A DNA stretch of 48,739 nucleotides from Coprococcus sp. (GTDB taxonomy: Bacteria; Bacillota; Clostridia; Lachnospirales; Lachnospiraceae). Of this stretch, positions 44,478 through 48,739 are shown one piece after another; the stretch's first letter is position 1; each line of letters opens with the position of its first letter. A model generated the notes under the pieces. The model was not told the DNA's origin. It worked only from the letters and a program-made list of their open reading frames with translations, and did no database searches. The stretch covers positions 1-48,739 of the forward strand of contig JAGBHU010000049.1 of the NCBI GenBank assembly GCA_017935345.1. Direction: 5' to 3'. The position numbers and the translations under genes were made by a program.

Positions 44478-45161
44478 TTAATTTCTTCTTCCAAACAGCA
44501 TAATCAGTCTCAGTAACTGTAAGATAGATGTAACCATAGCAGCCACATACGTCAATGCCGCAGCCGTAAGAACACTATCGGCACATTTTATCTCATCAGG
44601 ATAAAGAAGTGCACCATTATTTAAAATCGTAATTGCTCTCTTAGATGCATCAAATTCCACCGGCAACGTAACCGCCTGAAACAGTACAATCGCAGAAAAC
44701 AGAAGAATTCCGATATTTAAAAGTCCTGTCATATCAAATATCAAACCTAACAGAATAACCGGCCAGGAAAGAGCAGAACCTATCTTTGCAACAGGAACTA
44801 CAGCCGAACGAAATTTTAAAGGAGCATATCCCTGTGCATGCTGTATGGCGTGACCGCACTCATGCGCTGCTACACCGATAGCTGCTACAGAAGTTGAACC
44901 ATATACCGAATCCGATAATCGAAGCACCTTCTCTGTCGGTGAGTAGTGGTCTGTAAGCTTGCCTGATATTCTCTCAATTCTCACATCATATATTCCTGAG
45001 CCTTTTAATATCATCTCGGCTACTCTCTCAGCCGTAAGTCCTGTTTTGCTGTGGACATTACTGTATTTTGAATACGTTGACTGAACATTAATTGAAGCCA
45101 TTATACTTAATACTGCTCCTATAATAACAAGAATATACGTTGCATCAAAAAAATACATCAT
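44478..45161 (-). CDS. YugP-type membrane zinc metallopeptidase
   Basis: A 227-residue integral membrane protease-like protein. It has an N-terminal membrane segment (4-25), a cytosolic or surface region with LTAERVAEMILKGSGIYDV and YSPTEKVLRLSDSVYGSTS, the zinc site HECGHAIQHAQGYAP at about residue 97, and further hydrophobic segments (about 125-170, 195-220). The pattern and length match the YugP family. GGAGG lies 7 nt before the ATG. It is adjacent to the protease-less FtsH-like gene (86 nt apart, same strand). The family's substrates are not known. Confidence 0.9.
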   Translation of the reverse strand: MMYFFDATYILVIIGAVLSIMASINVQSTYSKYSNVHSKTGLTAERVAEMILKGSGIYDVRIERISGKLTDHYSPTEKVLRLSDSVYGSTSVAAIGVAAHECGHAIQHAQGYAPLKFRSAVVPVAKIGSALSWPVILLGLIFDMTGLLNIGILLFSAIVLFQAVTLPVEFDASKRAITILNNGALLYPDEIKCADSVLTAAALTYVAAMVTSILQLLRLIMLFGRRN

Positions 45162-45296
45162 AATAATTCCTCCAATACTAAAATACTAAATTTGTAACAA
45201 TGATTATATCATTATATTTATTTGCATATTATAAAAATTCTATAAAACATTCTTAATTTCATTTTGTAAGAAAAAAACTTTTCCCCTGTTCGTAAC

Positions 45297-45344
45297 AAAA
45301 GCAGGCAAAGCACAAAAACCTTATCCATGCTACAGCCTGCTTTT
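45297..45344. terminator. Hairpin terminator after the YbjQ-family gene
   Basis: AAAAGCAGGC pairs with GCCTGCTTTT over 10 bp around a 28-nt loop. It starts about 20 nt beyond the stop at 45364 on the minus strand. The T-run is only 4 nt, so its strength is uncertain. Confidence 0.55.
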
Positions 45345-45363
45345 ATTCACTATTCTTTATTAT

Positions 45364-45675
45364 CTAAATAAATTTCACTGCTGTTCCTGCCGCAAGAATC
45401 TCAGCACCACCTGCAACAATCGTTGTAGATGAAAAACGTACATTTACAATCGCATCTGCACCCATACTCTGAGCCTGACCTATCATATATCCCACAGCCT
45501 TATCCTTTGCCTCACACATCATTTCCGTATATGACTGCATCTCTCCACCTACAATATTTCTGAAAGATGAGCCGATATCCTTTCCGATATGCTTACTCAT
45601 GATACAGCAACCTGTAACAAGTGATAATACCTGATACTGTCTTCCCGGTATATTCTCTGTGTTTACTACTATCAT
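45364..45675 (-). CDS. YbjQ/UPF0145 family protein
   Basis: A 103-residue protein of the YbjQ family, a pentameric fold sometimes annotated as heavy-metal-binding. Signatures: VVNTENIPGRQYQVLSLVTG at the N-terminus, IGSSFRNIVGGEMQSYTEMM and AQSMGADAIVNVRF. The family role is unproven. AGGAGG precedes the ATG. It lies 69 nt after the small membrane protein gene and is probably co-transcribed with it. Confidence 0.9.
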   Translation of the reverse strand: MIVVNTENIPGRQYQVLSLVTGCCIMSKHIGKDIGSSFRNIVGGEMQSYTEMMCEAKDKAVGYMIGQAQSMGADAIVNVRFSSTTIVAGGAEILAAGTAVKFI

Positions 45676-45744
45676 CTTATTTTCCTCCTGCTTTCTCCTT
45701 ATAATATACAGGCATAGCTACTTTCCCGCCTGTAATTACCTTTT

Positions 45745-46209
45745 TTAATTTTTAAAATCCTCCAAGTCTACATCGAGCTCATCCATACGCTCTCGTAATT
45801 CCTTGTATTGCTCTTTTTTAGATTTACGTTTCTCCGGATCTGCAAGAACAACTCTGCCTATAAATCCTAATCCTCCGAAAATCAATACGAGAATTACTAT
45901 CCAGTCAAACATCGTCATAGACCTCAAATGGAAATCCGTACTCATAATAATCGCGATAACAATCAATAAAACAGCAAGTGCAGTAAATACCTTGGATGCA
46001 AATGAATCTGTCATAAACATCCACACAATACCAATAATAAACGGCACGATAACAAGTCCTGCCTTGACATTAAATCCGCCTAACCGAAAGCCTCCGCCAC
46101 CAAAAAATCCTGAATAAACAATAACTTTCTGTGACAGTATAAAAAGACCTGCAACAAGCATTACCAGTCCGGCTGCAAACATCATTAATTCATTCTTTGG
46201 TTTCTTCAT
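45745..46209 (-). CDS. Small four-helix membrane protein, function unknown
   Basis: 154 residues with four hydrophobic segments (about 6-28, 47-65, 72-90, 100-118), followed by a charged helical tail (EKRKSKKEQYKELRERMDEL) that is probably cytosolic. A Gly-rich stretch GGGGFRLGGF lies between segments 1 and 2. The family was not recognised; the layout resembles LiaF/PspC-neighbour membrane proteins but no firm assignment can be made. AAAGGTGA serves as ribosome binding site. It is first in a two-gene unit with the YbjQ-family gene. Confidence 0.7.
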   Translation of the reverse strand: MKKPKNELMMFAAGLVMLVAGLFILSQKVIVYSGFFGGGGFRLGGFNVKAGLVIVPFIIGIVWMFMTDSFASKVFTALAVLLIVIAIIMSTDFHLRSMTMFDWIVILVLIFGGLGFIGRVVLADPEKRKSKKEQYKELRERMDELDVDLEDFKN

Positions 46210-46380
46210 AAAACATTCACCTTTCCCACTTTTGCTAAAAGCAACCTACTTTCATAGTGTAACACACATTATTTTATTATTCAATAAGCAATACCTTTAC
46301 GCTTATTTCGCCATTGTACCTCCTCCTAAAATGATAGAAAACATCCACGTCAAAGTCAAGAAAGCAGAGGTTAAAATTTT

Positions 46381-46397
46381 TGCAACCCCAGGTTGCA
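46381..46397 (+). promoter_or_regulatory. Palindrome upstream of the AraC-type regulator
   Basis: TGCAACC-CCA-GGTTGCA, a perfect 7-bp inverted repeat 54 nt before the regulator ATG. Possible self-operator. Its use is not shown by the sequence. Confidence 0.4.
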
Positions 46398-46450
46398 TAA
46401 GCAGGATAAATATTGTATGATTTTTTAACAAAACAAGACGGAGGTTTCCG

Positions 46451-47359
46451 ATGAATATTCAGGAAAAAATTGAAAATCAAATATCAAAATACACTTACAC
46501 AGACACATTTTCTGTGGAAGCTTTCCAAAATATAAAAGGTCTTGTAGGAGAAACCATAACCGAAGCAGACTTGCAGTTCGTAGACTGCTACGTCCGTCCA
46601 CAGCTCGGACTGTTCATTCCAACAACAGGTCCCTGCGGATATGCCACACGGGAAAATCACACGCATCCTGCCTATATGATTGTCATTTATTTTGACGAAC
46701 GCAAAAACGAACAACGCCAATCCCACTATTATGCGGAAATCACATCGCCCGGAATGATTCACAATGACAAAGACAGCCTGCACTACTACTGCATTATGAT
46801 TGAAAAAACATATTTTGAAGAAAGATTCCAAATGTACGCAGATAAAATTCCTGTTTTCACGGAAACGGGATTTTCTCTTTGCAGCGATATATTAAAAGCA
46901 TTAAACACATTTGCCTTTGAGTACAGTAAACAAATGCTGCACGCTGATATCACCCTTGATGCCCAGGCTGAAATTATAACGCATTGGTGCATCCGCAGTC
47001 TGTTCGGAGAAGCATTGGACATGCGTGCGGTCTCTCCTGATTATTCCGTTGCACGGGCACAGCATTTTATGGAACAGCATTTTGCTGAAAATATAACAGT
47101 AGAGAAGCTTGCCGGTCTTGGGTATATCTCATCGTCCAGCCTAAACCGCCGTTTTAAAAAGGAAACAGGCATTACCCCGATTGAATACCTTATTGAAATC
47201 CGAATCAGGCACGCAAAAACGCTGCTCCGCCGAAACAATATATCCATAACTGAAATTGCTGTACGGTGCGGCTTTGGCAGCAGTGCACACTTTTCCTCCT
47301 GCTTTATGAAACGAACAGGGATAACCCCTACGGAATATAGAGATAAATACCGGAATTAG
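46451..47359 (+). CDS. AraC family transcriptional regulator
   Basis: A 302-residue regulator. The N-terminal cupin-like sensor half (about 30-170; GPCGYATRENHTHPAYMIV holds two His that resemble an AraC-binding pocket) is followed by the double helix-turn-helix AraC domain (about 200-300): ITVEKLAGLGYISSSSLNRRF for the first and ISITEIAVRCGFGSSAHFSS for the second, closed by TGITPTEYRDKYR. GGAGG precedes the ATG by 8 nt. The next gene on the same strand, the PNPOx-like protein, begins 162 nt downstream and may be its target (inference). Confidence 0.92.
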   Translation: MNIQEKIENQISKYTYTDTFSVEAFQNIKGLVGETITEADLQFVDCYVRPQLGLFIPTTGPCGYATRENHTHPAYMIVIYFDERKNEQRQSHYYAEITSPGMIHNDKDSLHYYCIMIEKTYFEERFQMYADKIPVFTETGFSLCSDILKALNTFAFEYSKQMLHADITLDAQAEIITHWCIRSLFGEALDMRAVSPDYSVARAQHFMEQHFAENITVEKLAGLGYISSSSLNRRFKKETGITPIEYLIEIRIRHAKTLLRRNNISITEIAVRCGFGSSAHFSSCFMKRTGITPTEYRDKYRN

Positions 47360-47521
47360 GGAATTTTTTAACTGTTTTTTGTAAATGATTGACGGTATTT
47401 TAAAAGCTGCTTTATCTCCCATATGCTACTATCGGATTGTGCCAGTATTTTAATAAGCATAGCTGAACCTGTAGAAAAGGTTAAGAATGGCTATGACAAT
47501 ATACGATGAGGAGGTATCCAT

Positions 47522-47941
47522 ATGACAACACAGGAGATATTTCAATTAATGAATGAAAATCCCGTTTTTCATCTTGCAACTGCTGACGGCGACCAGCCGA
47601 GGGTTCGTGGTATGCTGCTTTTTCGGGCAGATGAAAACGGAATTATTTTCCACACAGCTTCTACGAAGGATTTATACAAACAAATTATGAAAAATCCAAA
47701 GGCAGAAATGTGCTTCTCAGGAAATGGTGTTCAGGTAAGAGTAACCGGAATATTGGAGCAGGTATTTGACGAGCATTTGAAGGAAGAAATCTTCGCCCAT
47801 CCATCCAGAGCATTCCTACAGGCCTGGAAGGATAACGGCATCGATAATCTTCTGCAAATATTTGTTATGAAGAATTGCTCTGCCGTAACCTGGACAATGG
47901 AGAGTAACTTCGACGAGAAAAAACCGATTCACATTTGCTGA
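47522..47941 (+). CDS. PNPOx-like flavin-binding (pyridoxamine 5'-phosphate oxidase family) protein
   Basis: A 139-residue split-barrel flavoprotein. Signatures: ENPVFHLATADGDQPRVRGM, FHTASTKDLYKQIMKNPKAEMCF and VQVRVTGILEQV, typical of the general-stress/PNPOx-like family that binds FMN or F420. No assignment to PdxH itself is justified, because the length is much shorter. GAGGAGGTATCC lies before the ATG. It is followed by a methyltransferase gene remnant. Confidence 0.88.
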   Translation: MTTQEIFQLMNENPVFHLATADGDQPRVRGMLLFRADENGIIFHTASTKDLYKQIMKNPKAEMCFSGNGVQVRVTGILEQVFDEHLKEEIFAHPSRAFLQAWKDNGIDNLLQIFVMKNCSAVTWTMESNFDEKKPIHIC

Positions 47942-47988
47942 TAAAAATATATTTATTCTATCAAAATCAATATAGAAATGAACAGCAA

Positions 47989-48128
47989 AATGCCGTATCC
48001 TCAGGCCTATCCGATGGATTGTCGATGACTGTGTAAAATTTGTAGAACGGGAAATCAGACGTGGCAATCAATATGATGCAATTATCATGGACCCTCCATC
48101 CTATGGCAGAGGCCCCAAAGGAGAGATT
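47989..48128 (+). pseudogene. Remnant of a class I SAM-dependent methyltransferase gene, frameshifted
   Basis: Translated in two frames, this stretch yields NAVSSGLSD, then, after a frame change at about 48015, [17 protein letters not shown] followed by [18 protein letters not shown]. This is the motif IV region (DPPSYGRG) of RlmI/RlmK-like methyltransferases. Neither end of the gene is present: upstream sequence is unrelated AT-rich DNA and the residues after GEI do not continue the family pattern. The frame break falls exactly where CCTATCCGAT could have been present twice in the parent, so a slippage deletion of about 13 bp would explain it. Confidence 0.75.
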
Positions 48129-48185
48129 TGCCTTGTACCGAATCCGGTCCTGTGCTTCCCTGCGGCGCATCGGGAAGATGGCAGA

Positions 48186-48250
48186 ACTAAAGAGGATGAC
48201 CTTGAACTATCATTTTTAAAAAACAATAGTTCAGGGTCATCCTCTTTAGT
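48186..48250. terminator. Long perfect hairpin (25-bp stem), possible bidirectional terminator
   Basis: 48186-48210 pairs with 48226-48250 over 25 bp, with only one G-U pair, around a 15-nt A/T loop (CATTTTTAAAAAACA). The stem contains AAAGAGGATGACC. It is longer than any other hairpin in the window and flanks the pseudogene remnant. TTTTATAATAA follows on the right. Terminator use is the simplest reading; a small inverted-repeat element is an alternative. Confidence 0.7.
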
Positions 48251-48453
48251 TTTATAATAATCTCAGGTCACAAATATGATATAACACTTTTTCTATATAT
48301 TCATCAAGATTATAATCCATCATTATCAGGTTTTATGATATGAATGCTATTTATTGAAATAACATATACCAAGGTAAAACGATAAATTGACGATTATTTG
48401 TACATTAACGCAAATGTGTTTTAGTGTTATAAACTCTAAGTGTTGTTTTTTGT

Positions 48454-48739
48454 TTATATTCCTGTGCCGGATGCCTTAGAGTATATAACTCTAAGTCTTT
48501 TATATTTGCAATTGCAAAATACTGCTTCTCCTGCCACCATTTCTGCCAGCATTACCTGCGCATATGTCAGGGCATATACAGCTCCTACAAAATAGGCTAG
48601 TCCTGCCATTCCGGCTCCTAATATATACCCGCTAAACAGTACCTTTAATACCTCATCTTCCGTACCTCCCATCAGGGTTGCCGCTGTAGCATTGATGATA
48701 CTGTTCAGTATTCCGATACAGTTCAGTTCTACCACATGA
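48454..48739 (-). CDS. Partial ORF encoding a small hydrophobic protein, unrecognised
   Basis: The frame is open to the right edge; its first visible start is a GTG at 48735, but upstream coding sequence may lie outside the window. About 93 residues are visible. They include NSIINATAATLMGG, a hydrophobic stretch VLFSGYILGAGMAGLAYFVGAVYAL with several small-xxx-small (GxxxG-like) pairs, and a Cys-containing basic end. The family is not recognised. No enzyme motif is present. It could be the C-terminal part of a small membrane protein, or a non-coding frame. Confidence 0.4.
   Translation of the reverse strand, partial: HVVELNCIGILNSIINATAATLMGGTEDEVLKVLFSGYILGAGMAGLAYFVGAVYALTYAQVMLAEMVAGEAVFCNCKYKRLRVIYSKASGTGI

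Noticed and set aside
48454-48739. Bacteriocin precursor with a GG leader
   Set aside because: A Gly-Gly occurs after TLM, but the leader lacks the usual hydrophobic spacing and no immunity or export gene is visible; the 5' end is outside the window.

Overview
The window looks like chromosomal core DNA of a low-GC, strictly anaerobic Firmicute, most likely a member of the Lachnospiraceae. The signs are an oxygen-sensitive class III ribonucleotide reductase (nrdD/nrdG), SpoVG, a paired GlgC/GlgD, a pth-mfd-foldase gene order known from clostridia, many lipoprotein and secreted-protein signals, AGGAGG ribosome binding sites and consensus -35/-10 promoters. No phage, insertion sequence or CRISPR array was seen. 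The species cannot be named from this sequence alone.

Layout. 1-2240 (minus): the end-truncated lysS, greA and a tRNA-Leu(CAG), with near-consensus promoters for greA-lysS and the tRNA. 2371-7154 (minus): two colinear, paralogous fibronectin-III-like secreted proteins. 7424-9772 (minus): two tandem lipoproteins resembling the FKBP and C-terminal parts of trigger factor. 10044-13737 (plus): nrdD with an NrdR-type box, then nrdG and dut, a nucleotide-supply group. 13741-19797 (minus): a GlmU-like uridylyltransferase without its acetyltransferase half, pth, mfd and a PrsA-like lipoprotein. 20005-22686 (minus): glgC, glgD and spoVG. 23065-24441 (plus): an L-asparaginase of the Rhizobium-type family with an acidic tail.

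24502-29720 (minus) is the most system-like part: an MBOAT acyltransferase, a DHHW/AlgX-like SGNH protein, a G5-domain lipoprotein and a secreted transglutaminase-like protein, in close series. It reads as a cell-envelope O-acylation and remodelling operon. 29940-31860 (plus): a YtrA-type GntR repressor with an ABC-2 transporter, headed by a perfect 8-bp inverted repeat on the promoter. 31911-37690 (minus): an alpha/beta hydrolase, a HelD-like helicase and a large secreted subtilase. 37891-39243 (minus): uracil permease. 39389-42387 (minus): a MacB/FtsX-type ABC exporter with a TetR-like palindrome at its start site. 42591-46209 (minus): a histidine phosphatase, an FtsH-like AAA protein without protease domain, a YugP-type membrane zinc peptidase, a YbjQ-family protein and a small membrane protein. 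46451-47941 (plus): an AraC regulator and a flavin-binding PNPOx-like protein. 47989-48739: a methyltransferase gene remnant, a 25-bp-stem hairpin and an unrecognised partial membrane ORF.

Taken together, the window is rich in export and envelope functions: three lipidated foldase-like proteins, three large surface proteins built from related C-terminal modules, a wall-modification operon and two ABC systems. These sit among housekeeping genes for transcription (GreA, Mfd, HelD), translation (LysS, Pth) and nucleotide metabolism.
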